This document shows positions 11,356-22,183 of a stretch of 64,000 bases of DNA, one piece after another (the stretch's first letter is position 1; each line of letters starts with the position of its first letter). The notes under the pieces were generated by a model that did not search any database, was not told where the DNA came from, and saw only the letters and a list, made by a program, of their open reading frames with translations. Source of the DNA: Chondrus crispus (taxonomy: Eukaryota; Rhodophyta; Florideophyceae; Gigartinales; Gigartinaceae); contig NW_005179196.1 in assembly GCF_000350225.1 (NCBI RefSeq), positions 47,385-111,384 on the forward strand, given 5' to 3'. The position numbers and the translations under genes were made by a program.

Positions 11356-11633
11356 AGTCACTGGAAATGTGTAGAAACTGCTGTGCACTGATAGTCAATA
11401 GTCAATTCGTAAGGTGGAAATAGAACAGTGTGGACGGGCCAGAAGAGGACTGCGCTTGGTCGCGCATATGGTGAGTACGGTTTACCAGGTGCCAAAGTAA
11501 TGGGATAGTGTAACACTCAAAGTGTATAAGTATCGCTGAAAGACGGCTCCAAGTAAACCTCGGCACCAACTCCTTCACTCACACACATCAACCTGCCCTC
11601 CTTCTTTCCCTTGCCCCTCCGAACCTACCATTA
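11356..11633 (+). repeat. Right arm of the 278-bp inverted repeat
   Basis: Inverted copy of 10066-10343. It is followed by ATACTGGC and an open retroelement reading frame rather than by a PBS, so only the left arm keeps the copia-like junction. Confidence 0.8.
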
Positions 11634-11634
11634 A

Positions 11635-12510
11635 TACTGGCAAAAGAACCTTTGGGAGTCGTTTCCTGATCCAGCTGACCACAGCACCGCAAGCATACGC
11701 AGACGAGTCAGGTATATTTCCTTACTTTCCCCGGGTGCTGCATTCTTCCTCACTGCCCACCCAGCTGCTACGTCTCGCGTTCACAATGCCACGTGGGCCA
11801 CGATGCTCCGACGCCACCTAGATGCTCACGTCACACAAGATTCCGTCTCTCCGCTGCGTTGCTCCCATTGCTCTAAACTGATGGACACCAGAGGCGACCA
11901 TGCTACTATATGTCGCCACGGTTTCGGCACGGTACACCGACATAACACCTTCCGGAATGTCTTTGCCCGACAAGTCTTCCGTCCAGCTGGTCCGGCCTAC
12001 TCCCTCGAGGTCCCGTTTCTCATACCCAATACTGCTGCACGCCCTGCCGACATACTCGTACAGCCCTCTCCGCCTCCTCCCGGTCTGCTTCCAGACAAGC
12101 CAACAGCTTATGATATCACTATTGGCAGCCCGTTTCGTAAAGGCGTGTTATACCAAGCCGCGCGCCACAGTGCTGGAGCCGCCGAAGCAGGCGCGTATCG
12201 CAAGCGCAAGGCCCTCGACCGCACCATCCGCAACGCTCTGCTTATCGAGGACCACGGTCCTGCCCCGTCCCTGGACTGGCACTTTCAACCACTGTCGTTC
12301 GACACTCTGGGTGCGCCCTCACAATCCACGCTTCAAGTCATAGACGCTCATGCAAAACTGATCGCTCTCCGCAGCTCCTGCACGATAGCAACTGCAAAGT
12401 CACGCATTCACCAACGCCTGAGCTTTGCCATATGGTCCAGTGTCGCTGCAGCTATCCTTTCTCGCCTACCGACACACGTTGCGGACATCACGTACCCGAT
12501 AGAAGTATAA
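11635..12510 (+). pseudogene. C-terminal fragment of a non-LTR-type retroelement protein (zinc plus endonuclease-like domain)
   Basis: Frame 1 is open from 11635, just past a TAA that straddles the inverted-repeat edge, to 12510. It has a zinc motif CSHCSKLMDTRGDHATIC, then RHNTFRNVFA, RPADILV, AYDITIGSP and a KRKALDR stretch, then the W-x-F-x-P-L...G tail. This order (C-x2-C...H-x3-C, RPADxLV, DxT) recurs downstream of reverse transcriptases in fungal, algal and oomycete retroelements and resembles a PD-(D/E)XK nuclease fold. The polymerase domain is absent, cut off by the inverted-repeat element at 11633. No start codon is implied. Confidence 0.6.
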
Positions 12511-12910
12511 TTCACCTTCATATCTGGTAGTGTATCTGTAAGCGCTCCCTTTCTGCATTGATAAATTTACCCCTCCAAATTAAAGATGTTTTTCCTCAAA
12601 TACGCACTGCATTCACATATTTTATCATAACTTCTTATGTGTTCCACATCAAGCCAATGAGAAGGGTACTGTAGTTCACTGCCGACAAATCAACCAATTT
12701 ACAGTACTTTGGGTCTGGATTAAGGTAAAAATAAACTCCAATCTCATCATCGCTTTCGGCCATCACCAATCACATCGACAACTGCCCTTTGACGCAAGTC
12801 GCCAACAATAGAGACTTTACTGTCCTTGTGTTGCCACTTCGTGAGGCCGTTTGTCAACGGAGGACCGAGCCTGCGCGATGGAGGACACACGGGTGACAAT
12901 TAGTCACAGA
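12511..12910. other. Interval without recognised features
   Basis: AT-richer sequence between the retroelement fragment and the amidohydrolase pseudogene. Nothing identifiable. The last 20 bp begin a segment shared with the GC-rich repeats at 18541, 20361 and 22367. Confidence 0.5.
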
Positions 12911-12959
12911 GACAAGTGGGCTCCGTGCGCGCTTCGCGCGACGAGCCAAGTCCGCTTCG

Positions 12960-13799
12960 AGGAACAATACACACCGCGATCCGCATGACGGCCTCCAGCA
13001 GTTTCTCGGCGCCCTCGACCCCGTCCTCGTACGCCACGTGCTCTTCCACGTGATGGCCCACGCCGCTCTTAGATCTAACGAACACCATGCTCACCTCCCT
13101 CACTTGCGCCATCACCTGCGCGTCATGCCCCGCCCCGCTCGTCACCGCCTCGCGGCCGACTGCTACGCGCACGGCCTGCCAAACCCACCCGTCCATGCGC
13201 ACGGCGTTGACCTCGTGCATCGTCTCCCACTACACGCTCATGTGGGCCCACCCGGTGATCAAGTTGTCGCTCCCGCCCGCGCCCTCCACCCGGCCGACCG
13301 TCGCCAACACACCGCCGCCTCCACCACCACCACCATCGCAGCCGTCGCCAGCGCGTCGCGCCGCGCGCCCGTCAGCACCGTTCCCGCGTAACCCTGCCGC
13401 CCGAGCAGCATCACCCACGCCGGCGTCTGCCTCGAGATGGCTTCCAGGGCCCGGGCACCCCGCCGGCGCCCCCCCAGCACCGGCCCCTGCTCAAAGTGCA
13501 CCTCGAAAACCCCCACCAGTTCCCCTTCCAGCGCGCCCCGCACGCGCCCCGCCACCTCCCCCCGCCACCCCGAACACCGCCGCGTGCCGCGCCACCACCG
13601 CTGCGATCTCACTGTCCGTCAGCACTCGTCCGCAATCACCCCCGCTGCCACTTGTTCGAGAAGTTCGTCGTGCCGAACGCGATGTTGCCCCCCTCATCGT
13701 CAAACGCGAACACCGCCACGTCGAACGGCAGCGCGCACACCCCGCCACGCTGCTGCGCGAGCATCTCCGCCACGCCGATCACCGCGAGCGAGCCGTACG
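12960..13799 (-). pseudogene. M20-family amidohydrolase, C-terminal part (allantoate amidohydrolase / N-carbamoyl-amino-acid hydrolase type)
   Basis: Read from 13799 down, the frames carry the family motifs in order. First comes a strand ending AFDDEGGNIAFGTTN near 13700-13660, where the usual DEEG has become DEGG. Then come FEVHFEQGPVLGG near 13490, GYAGTVLTGARRDALATAA near 13370, VLATVGRVEGAGG near 13300, SGAGHDAQVMA near 13130 and SGVGHHVEEH near 13050. These enzymes use two metal ions to hydrolyse allantoate or ureido compounds in purine breakdown. At least three frameshifts or stops separate the motifs. The N-terminal part lies beyond copia-2 at 17397-17640. Confidence 0.8.
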
Positions 13800-14174
13800 T
13801 GTTACGATTCTACGCTTCCTTCAAGTCTTTGTAGGTACTGTAGGCAACCTCAACCCAGACAGTACAGTATCGTTAGCATAGAATGTGGTACTACCGAATG
13901 GAGGTACTACCGAATGGAGGTACTACAGAATAGAGGTACTACCGAATAGAGGTACTACAGGGTCACAGTCCGCTGTCTGGTTGCATGGCAAGCAGACAGT
14001 GGACCACCTATCTGGCTGGAATACTTAGTGTACTCTTCGCTGTTTTTGTCATCACTGCCAGTAGCATTTAAGCTCCAGCAGCACGGCCGCACTTGGTAGA
14101 AGTCGGTAAGTGCTCTGGTGAAACTACGAGAAAACGTCAACAAAAGGTGAAGATATACTGGGTGATCTCCAAGA
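13800..14174 (+). repeat. Copia-2 5' LTR
   Basis: Begins TGTTACG and ends CCAAGA, the end being set by the target duplication. It contains five tandem 16-bp units (13887-13962) that probably lie in U3. It is followed without a PBS by pol sequence. Confidence 0.9.
13887..13962 (+). repeat. 16-bp tandem repeat inside the copia-2 LTR
   Basis: Four complete units close to GGTACTACCGAATGGA plus a partial fifth; the same array is at about 17108-17183 in the 3' LTR. Short tandem arrays upstream of the start site in LTRs often act as enhancer-like elements. That role here is inference. Confidence 0.8.
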
Positions 14175-15806
14175 GGTTATGGGCCCTGTTGTCACCCCGG
14201 AGAAGCAGACTAGAGCACTGTTGTCAGCAGCTAGCCGCAAACAGTTATGGCACGAACGCTTGGGGCACGTTAGTGACTCTGTCATAACCAAGACGTCTCC
14301 TCTTGTCATCGGAATGGATCTCAAGAAAAATTCAAAGCTGCAATTCTGCGATTCATGTGCAAAAGGAGAATCCAAACGTAGTCCACGCACTGCAACATCA
14401 AAAGAGGCTTCCATGTCTACAAAACCGCTCGACTTGGTTCACAGTGACATAGTCAGACCACTACAGCAACCATCTCTGGGAAACGGACGTCATTTTATTC
14501 CACTATATGACGATGCAAGTGGTCTCTCTCTCGTAAGATTTCTGAGGAAGAATAGTGAAGCTGGAGCGGCACTGAAGGAAATGATCGTGGAGCTCGAGAC
14601 GGCATTTGGCGGCAAGGTCAAACGACTTTGCACGGACAACGGCAAAGAGTTCCTATCCAAGAACATGGAAAGGTGGCTAAAGCAAAAGGGAATTGCACAA
14701 GAGCCGACACCGGTGTACTCACCCGAGTCTAATGGAAAAGCGGAGCGTCTGAACCGCACATTGATGGACATGGCACGCACCATGCTAATGAATATTACTC
14801 ACCTCAAGGGATAAAAAAGGCTCTGGGCTGAAGCCGTCAACATGTTCAACTTTCTCCGCAATAGGATGTACACAACAGCTTGCAATGAACGTAACAAAAC
14901 ACCGTACGAGTGCATTATGAATCGGATGCCTGATCTAAGTCCCGTGCGCAAGTTCGGAAGCAAGGCGTTTGCGCATATTCCGAAACAAAAAAGAAAGGGA
15001 AAGTTTGAAGGCAGGGCACACGTTGGATACTGCATAGGATTGGAAAAAGGTAACAGCTACAAGGTTTACATCCCGTAGAGGCGCCAGATTATTGTTTTAA
15101 AGGACGTATCATTCGATGAGAATGTAGAAAGCAACAAGACATCCACGGGGGACGCAGAAGCTAACACTGATGCCGCAATGGAACTTGTTCTTGAAAACAT
15201 AGACATCGAAGAGGGTTCAGGAAAGACCAATGAAGGATCACATGGGGGTTTGAATGGAGAGACGGCTGCGGTTGACAATGGCACTCCTGTGGACAGTAGC
15301 GTCGACCTAGATGCTATCACACACTACCCTGGCGTAAGGCGCTCCGCAAGGAGATCTGTACCTCCGCAGCGGTACGCAGCCCTGCTAACACTACAGGCAC
15401 ATATCGGAAATACGGAAGCTGCAACACCCCTCACTTATGCAGATGCTGTTCAAAGTTCGGACCAAGAAAGATGGAACGACGCTTTGGCAGAAGAGATTCA
15501 AGAAATCGAGAAGAAAAATACATGGAAACTCGTGGAACTGCCGCCTGGACGAAAAGCAGTCAAGAACAAGTGGGTCTATGCCAAGAAAACGGACGCGGAT
15601 CAGAACATTACAAGGTACCGTGCAAGGCTGGTTGCCAAAGGATTCACACAGCGAGATGGCATAGATTATGATGAGGTTTTTGCTCCTGTAGCCAGGTACT
15701 CTACAGTACGATTTATCATGGCGATGGCTATGCAACAAAATCTCGATCTTGTCCAACTAGACGTCAAAGCAGCATTTCTAAACGGCAAGCTGGAGAAGAG
15801 ATATAC
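14175..15806 (+). pseudogene. Copia-2 integrase and N-terminal reverse transcriptase
   Basis: Frame 1. It opens with the GAG-pre-integrase motif LWHERLGHVSDS...CDSCAKGE, then the integrase core with all three acidic residues (VHSDIV, LCTDNGKEF, NGKAERLNRT). A TAA at 14812-14814 and a TAG at 15076-15078 interrupt it. From 15079 the linker and RT N-terminus follow (WNDALAEEIQEIEKKNTW, KARLVAKGFTQRDGIDYDEVFAPVARY with R for K, LVQLDVKAAFLNG). Near 15805 the frame shifts and RT continues in frame 3. The lineage is much closer to plant-like copia than copia-1 is. Confidence 0.9.
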
Positions 15807-17006
15807 ATGGAGCAACCTCAAGGCTTTGAAATCCCTAGAAAACAGCACCTTGTGTATCGACTATACAAAGCACTCTACGGGTTGAAGAAAGCATCTCGAG
15901 CTTCGCACTTGACTATTGACAGCTGTCTAAAATCTATCGGATGTAAGCGCTCAAACAGCGATGCAAGTCTTTACATCCTTTCTCTGGACTCTAAGAAAGT
16001 TTTCATCATAATCTATGTTGATGACATTCTTTTGGCAGGCAGTGGGGTTGAGAACTTACAACGGGTTGCTACAATGATAGCCAAAGAGTTTGAGATCCGA
16101 GTCGACTTGCAAGTAACAAAGTTCCTTGGCATAATAATTCAACATGAAAAGGCCGCAGGACAAACGAGGCTGCACAGTGCACCTATGATTGCTCAGATTC
16201 TATCTACATTCTCCATGTTGGACTATCGCACTGCTTCAAATCCACTTCCACAACGCATTAACCTAAAGAACACTATAATACCAGAAGGTGATGGAAAAGC
16301 AACCATGGCGAAAGTACCTTACCGCCAGCTAGTCGGCTCGCTATTACATTTGGCAAATACGACAAGACCAGACATTGCATTTGCCGCTGGTCTTCTATCC
16401 AGGCGTTTGGAAAGTCCAGAGCTTTGTCATTGGAATGCTGCCAAACACGTCTTACGGTACCTGAAGGGTACTGCAACTCTAAGCATTCAGTACAACAGAG
16501 ACACCAGCAGCTCAAATACTATTGAATTTCATGGTTTTTCGGACTCCGACTTTGCTGGAGATCAAAACACTCGTAAGTTCACAAGTGGTTTCGTGTTCAT
16601 CTTGGCAGGGGGAGCCATCAGTTGGCGCAGCAAGAAACAGACAGTCACCGCACAGTCTACGGTGGAAGCAGAATACATCGCTTTCTCTTATGCCATTCGA
16701 GAGCTCCTTTGGTTTCGGAAAATGATAGAGGATGTTTATGGGAAACGTCTACAGAAGACCATTCTATACGGAGATAATCAAGGGGCTTTGAGTCTGGCAA
16801 GTAACGAAATGCAGAACGAGAAAACCAAGCACATCGATGTGAGGTACCATTTTATTAAGGACTACATCGCGGACCATACCGTCATACTACAATATGTTTC
16901 TACTGAAAAGATGACTGCCGACGTGATGACTAAGGCACTTGAATCGGTGAAACACCGTAGATGCGTGGTAGAATTGGGCATGAAGGCTGCCGAGGAAAGA
17001 GACTAG
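15807..17006 (+). pseudogene. Copia-2 reverse transcriptase C-terminus and RNase H
   Basis: A clean 399-codon stretch in frame 3. MEQPQGFEIP and LYGLKKASR are followed by the RT active site IIYVDDILLAG (near 16010). The connection and RNase H come next (GFSDSDFAGDQNTRKFTSGFVF, TVEAEYIAFS, GDNQGALSLA, KHIDVRYHF, VSTEKMTADVMTKAL). The stop at 17006 precedes the polypurine tract GAAGAAGGGGAG (17009-17020), which abuts the 3' LTR. This half shows no internal damage. Confidence 0.93.
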
Positions 17007-17020
17007 CGGAAGAAGGGGAG

Positions 17021-17395
17021 TGTTACGAGTCTACGCTTCCTTCAAGTCTTTGTAGGTACTGTAGGCAACCTCAACCCGGACAGTACAGTATCGTTAGCAT
17101 AGAATGTGGTACTACCGAATGGAGGTACTACCGAATGGAGGTACTACAGAATAGAGGTACTACCGAATAGAGGTACTACAGGGTCACAGTCCGCTGTCTG
17201 GTTGCATGGCAAGCAGACAGTGGACCACCTCTCTGGCTGGAATACTTAGTGTACTCTCCGCTGTTTTTGTCATCACTGCCAGTAGCATTTAAGCTCCAGC
17301 AGCACGGCCGCACTTGGTAGAAGTCGGTAAGTGCTCTGGTGAAACTACGAGAAAACGTCAACAAAAGGTGAAGATATACTGAGTGACCTCCAAGA
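17021..17395 (+). repeat. Copia-2 3' LTR
   Basis: Same length as the 5' copy and about 98% identical by eye. It is preceded by the polypurine tract and followed by the GTACG duplication and the amidohydrolase sequence. Confidence 0.93.
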
Positions 17396-17396
17396 G

Positions 17397-17640
17397 TACG
17401 CCCCGTCCCACACGCCCGCGCCGCGCACCGTGTCAAAGTGCGATCCCAACTCTAGCGCTGCAGCGCTAGTGTTAGCGAGACCACGCATTGCAGACGCCCG
17501 ACCACTTTTCCTGCCCCCTCGACGCGCGCGGCGAGCCCGGACGCCGGCATGTAAGATAAGTATTTGTCGCTCGCCAGCCCGTCGAACGCAGAAAAGAAGG
17601 GGCAGTTAACGCCCTGCGAGGCGGGAAAGTCCGCCTCCGA
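17397..17640 (-). pseudogene. M20-family amidohydrolase, N-terminal part
   Basis: Minus strand from about 17640. DGLASDKYLSYM and ARVEGAGKVVGRL match the family's N-terminal 'DavGNvvGR' region. After a short degenerate stretch comes LGSHFDTVRGAGVWDGAYG at 17446-17397, the metal-binding GSHxDTV...DG motif. The last codons run straight into copia-2. Across the insertion the same frame continues at 13799, so the motif is cut in the middle. This looks like host purine-catabolism sequence that was already drifting, or that drifted after the hit. An extra GAEKLL string at about 17680 on the same strand hints at a second degenerate copy of the C-terminus. Confidence 0.75.
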
Positions 17641-18540
17641 GACCGCTCCGAGCTCGAATTGCTAGCGCCCAACACTGCCATCCGGAGCAGTTTCTCGGCC
17701 CCTACCTGCCCGCGCGCTTTCTCCTGCGCCGCTGGCTGCGACACTTGCCCGCCTCACAGCGACCACTTTCGGCGCTTCTCACCCCTGCGCCAAGTGCCGC
17801 CGCTCGCCGCCACCCCTTTCCCCCGAGCGCGGTCCGGACCATGCGGCCGGCGCTCAGCTCCCACCTCCTGCGCCCCGTCCGCGGCCTTTGCCGTCCCCCA
17901 AAGTGCGCGCCGCTCTTCACGGCGCTGCGACGCGGGCCTCCTCGCCCCCCGCCAGTGACATACTCTTTCGACACCTGGCCCCCTCGCAGCGACCGCCTTC
18001 CCAATACCGAGTCGGTGTTTCTCGCCCCTGCCCCGCGCGCCGCCGCTCACCGTCACCCCGTTCCCGCCCGGGCGCGGCCCAGCCCCTGCCGCCCGCGCTC
18101 CGCCCCCAACTCCCGCGCCTCGCCAGCGGCCTCTGCCGTCACCCACCGTCCGCGACCCCCGTGGCAGCGTAGCCGCGCGTGGCCGCGCGGGCCCCCTCGT
18201 CCCCCGCCAGTGACATACCCTTTCCCCTCGCCGCTGCCGCCTCTGAGGTCATGCGGAATTTATAAATGACCCGCGTAATTTCTGCCCATCCCGTAGCCGC
18301 CAGGTGTCCCTGGTGGCGGCCTGCCCTGCGACCAGCCCGCCCCTGACGTGGCCGTCACGTGTACGCCGTGTCGCCCCTGTGCGCCCAAAATTTGTTTTCC
18401 CGCGAAACGACACATCGGAAATTTTATGCAAATATTAGGCACACCAATCAGAACGGCGGCTTCCACAGAGCGCACCAATGGCAACGCGGGAGCGCACAGA
18501 CAGACACACAGACAGACAGACACGGAAATTAGTAGTTGCG
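17641..18540. repeat. GC-rich repeat array, most diverged units
   Basis: A unit starting near GACACYTGSCCGCCTC and ending near CCCCCCGCCAGTGACA occurs twice in tandem (from about 17745 and 17966), and again at 19738 and 21509. It ends in a common module CTCTGAGGTCATGCGGAATTT. The 3' portion has a (CAGACA)n microsatellite (18495-18525). All long ORFs here are Pro/Arg-rich, open in several frames at once, and not convincing genes. Confidence 0.7.
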
Positions 18541-20360
18541 GGGACAAGTGGGCTCCGTGCACGCTTCGCGCGCCGAGCCAAATCCCTTCTTTCTCCGCTC
18601 CTCGCCCCGCACCTACCGCTCCGCCGTCCCTTCGTCTCTGGTCCACCATCGTTGCCGGCGTTCCCCGCCCCTCTGCTCCCCCGTCCTCTTCGCTACTGCT
18701 CTCGTCCTCTCTCCGGTCTTCGTCGCCCCTTTCCCCCTCGTCCTGCCACGCCTACCGCCCCTCCGTGCTCACTCTGGCTGCAGGTCGCGCTGCTCTCGCC
18801 ACACTCGCCTCAGTCCTGCTCCCCACCCTTGCCCAGGCCGTTACCCTGGTCGCTACGGTTGGCACTCCCGTCCGCCTCAACCTCCGTACCGGCGAACCCG
18901 TGGCCCCCCGCCCACACTGCCCCCTCCCTCTCCCCGCTTCTGCTCTCGACTGTTTCGCCGCCGCCCGCGTTGCCTGGCGCCTACGCCGCGAGGTGCTTCG
19001 CTTCCTCAACCCCCGCACTCCCACTTCCGTGCCCCTACCCTTTCGTTATTCTATGGCTCTCACGCTCTAGATACACGCCCGCGCAATCACACCTCACCCG
19101 CCGCCCCGTCCTACTCCACCTGGCCCCTCTACTCGTGCGGCTCGCCCCGCTCCCTCCCTCCCTGCCGCAGCCTTGCCCTCTCCGTCGCCGGCCTCCGCCC
19201 CTGCTGCTGCTCTTGCCGCCCCCAAGTATCCGTCGCCTGGCGTGCCCAGGCTTGCACCTCCACCTCGCCTTCCGCTCCACCCATTTCGCCGCCTGTGCAC
19301 CTCCCGCTCGGCTTCCTGCTCCGACCTTTGCAGTTACTGCTCCCGACGTCCCCACTCTTGCTGCTGCTGCCGCTGCCCCTGCTTCGTCGCGTGCGCTCTC
19401 AGCGACTCTCCCGCCCTCCGTTCTCCTGGTTCCCCTCCCCTCCTGCCTCCTTTGACGGCCCTACGATCCCTCCTCCCCTTATGATGCGCTTCCCCCATCC
19501 CCCGCCTGCCCGCCTCTTTTTGATCAAGCCGATCACAGCCACCTTCCCCTCTGCACGCCGTTTCTGTAGGCCCTCCTTCTCGTCCGTCGCGGTGCCGCTC
19601 CCGCCCCCACAGTCATCGCAGTTAGTCAATCTTCCCTCTCGTACGCTGCGAACCCAGCGGAAGGAGCGCAGCGCGACCGCCTGGGCGTCAATTCCCGGCC
19701 CCGCCTCACCCGCGCGCGTCTTCTTGCGCTGCCGGCTGTGACACCTGCCCGCCTCGCAGCGACGGTCTTCGGCGTTCCTCGCCCCTGCCCCTCGCGCCGG
19801 CGCTCGCCGCCACCCCCTTCCCCCCCGGGCGCGGTCCGGCCCCTTCCGCCCGCGCTCCGCACCCACCTCTCGGGCCTCGTCAGCGGCCTCTGCCTTCACC
19901 TACCGTGCGCGACCCTCGCGACAGCGTGGCCATGCGGGCCCCCTCGCCCCCCGCCAGTGACACACCCTTTCCCCTCGCCGCTGCCGCCTCTGAGGTCATG
20001 CGGAATTTTTAAATGACCCACGTAATTTCTGCCCATCCCGTAGCCGCCACGTGTCCTTGGTGGCCGCTTGGCCAGCGGCCAGGCCGCCCCGCAGCCCCCC
20101 GCCACTTGCCACCGCCACGTGTCCCGGTGGCCGTGACGTGTACGCGTGTCGCCCCCGTGCGCCCAAAATTTGTTTACAGTACACTTGTCACTGTAGTAAA
20201 AAATGAAATTAAATCACGGCCCCGCCGCTTTCTACACGTGTCCTCGTGGCCGCCACTTGTTGCTGCAGCGCCCCCGTGCGCCAATGAGAACCCGTGCGGG
20301 AGCGCACGAACACACATACACAAACACACAGACAGACAGACACGGATTTTAGTATACGCG
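18541..20360. repeat. GC-rich segmental tandem duplication, copy 1
   Basis: Copy 1 of a unit of about 1.8 kb. Its start, GGGACAAGTGGGCTCCGTGC at 18541, recurs at 20361, and its later part at 19741 recurs at 21512. Copy 1 carries 49 bp (near 19225-19285) that copy 2 lacks. One frame (18348-19070) encodes a more protein-like Ala/Leu-rich stretch (LASVLLPTLAQAVTLVATVG) that also exists in copy 2, but with non-conservative changes, so I do not call it a gene. Confidence 0.8.
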
Positions 20361-22183
20361 GGGACAAGTCGGCTCCGTGCCCGCTTCGCGCGCCGAGCCA
20401 AATCCCTTCTTTCTCTGCTCCTCGCCCCGCACCTCCCGCTCCGCCATCCCTTCGTCTCTGGTCCACTATCGTTGCCGGCGTTCCCCGCCCCGCTGCTCCC
20501 CCATCCTCTTCGCTACTGCTCTCGTCCTCTCTCCGGTCTTCGTCGCCCCTTTCCCTCTCGTCCTGCCACGCCTACCGCCCCTCCGTGCTCACTCTGGCTG
20601 CAGGTCGCGCTGCTCTCTCCACACTCGCTTCAGTCCTGCTCGCCACCCTTGCCCAGGCCGTTACCCTGGTCGCTACGGGTGGCACTCCCGTTCGCCTCAA
20701 CCTCCGTACCGGCGAACCCGTGGCCCCCCGCCCACACTGCCCCCTCCCTCTCCCCGTTTCTGCTCTCGACTGTTTCGCCGCCGCCCGCATTGCTTGCCGC
20801 CTACGCCGCGAGGCGCTTCGCTTCCTCAATCCCCGCACTCCCATTTCCGTGCCCCTACCCTTTCGTTATTCTATGGCTCTCACGCTCTAGACACACACCC
20901 GCGCAATCACACTTCACCCGCCGCCCCGCCCTACTCCACCTGGCCCCTCTACTCGTGCGGCTCGCCCCGCTCCCTCCCGCCCTGCAGCGGCCTTGCCCTC
21001 TCCGTCGCCGGCCTCCGCCCCTGCTGCTGCTCTTGCCGCCCCCAAGTAACCGTCGCCTCGCCGCCTGTGCACCTCCCGCTCGGCTACCTGATCCGACCTT
21101 TGCAGTTACTGCTCCCGACGTCCCCACCCTTGCTGCTGCTGCCGCTGCCCCTGCTTCGTCGCGTGCGCTCTCAGCGACTCTCCCGCCCTCCGCTCTCCTG
21201 GTTCCCCTCCCCTCCTGCCTCCTTTGACCGCCCTACGATCCCTCCTCCCCTTATGATGCGCTTCCCCCATCCCCCGCCTGCCTGCCTCTTCTTGATCAAG
21301 CCGATCACAGCCACCTTCCCTTCTGCTCGTCGTTCCCGTAGGCCCTCCTTCTCGTCCGTCGCGGTGCCGCTCCCGCACCCAAAGTCATCGCAGTTAGTCA
21401 ATCTTCCCTCTCGTACGCTGCGAACCCAGCGGAAGGAGCGCAGCGCGACCGCCTGGGCGTCAATTCCCGGCCCCCCCCACCCGCGCTCGTCTTCTTGCGC
21501 TGCCGGCTGTGACACCTGCCCGCCTCGCAGCGACGGTCTTCGGCGTTCCTCGCCCCTGCCCCTCGCGCCGGCGCTCGCCGCCACCCCCTTCCCCCCCGGG
21601 CGCGGTCCGGCCCCTTCCGCCCGCGCTCCGCACCCACCTCTCGGGCCTCGTCAGCGGCCTCTGCCTTCACCTACCGTGTGCGACCCTCGCGACAGCGTGG
21701 CCATGCGGGCCCCCTCGCCCCCCGCCAGTGACACACCCTTTCCCCTCGCCGCTGCCGCCTCTGAGGTCATGCGGAATTTTTAAATGACCCACGTAATTTC
21801 TGCTCATCCCGTAGCCGCCACGTGTCCTTGGTGGCTGCGTGGCCTGCGGCCAGGCCGCCCCGCAGCCCCCCGCCACTTGCCACTGCCACGTGTCCCCGTG
21901 GCAGCCTGGCCTGCATCCAGGCCGCCGCTCACGTGGCCGTGACGTGTACGCCGTGTCGCCCCCGTGCGCCCAAAATTTGTTTTCCCGCGAAAAGGCACAT
22001 CGGAAAAATTGAAAATATTAGGCGCACCAATCAGCACAGTGGCTTCTACACAGCGCACCAATGGCAACGCGGGAACGCACAGACGCACAGACAGACACAC
22101 TGTAGTGCCGCATTGGTGCCCGTGGTAGCCACTTGTCCCAGTGGCGGGCTGGCCTGCGGCCAGGCCGCCCCCAGTCCGCACAG
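20361..22183. repeat. GC-rich segmental tandem duplication, copy 2
   Basis: Second copy, very similar to copy 1 apart from the 49-bp deletion and point changes. Its tail (21820-22183) has repeated quasi-palindromes of the form CCACGTGTCCCCGTGGC and GGCCTGCGGCCAGGCC and a second (CAGACA)n tract. No gene is supported. Confidence 0.8.

Larger units (their letters stand above)
10066..11633. mobile_element. 1.57-kb element with 278-bp inverted terminal repeats
   Basis: The first and last 278 bp are inverted copies with, by eye, one or two mismatches, so the arrangement is recent. The 1-kb centre has no convincing ORF and is rich in GTACAC/ACACGTG strings (10790-10960). The left arm abuts a copia-type PBS on the minus strand, so the arms may be two LTRs in head-to-head orientation rather than TIRs of a DNA transposon. 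No target duplication is visible at the outer edges. Confidence 0.75.
13800..17395 (+). mobile_element. Copia-2: Ty1/copia element with paired LTRs, gag and protease deleted
   Basis: Two 375-bp LTRs (13800-14174, 17021-17395) differ at about six positions by eye. A 5-bp target duplication GTACG flanks them (13795-13799 and 17396-17400). The internal part starts directly with the GAG-pre-integrase domain, so gag, protease and any PBS are missing. The insertion cuts the amidohydrolase pseudogene between its GSHFDTV motif and the rest of the protein. Confidence 0.95.

Noticed and set aside
18348-21783. Long Pro/Arg/Ser-rich ORFs of 200-470 codons
   Set aside because: Several frames on both strands are open together, the sequence is GC-rich repeat, and changes between the tandem copies do not favour one frame. 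Treated as repeat.
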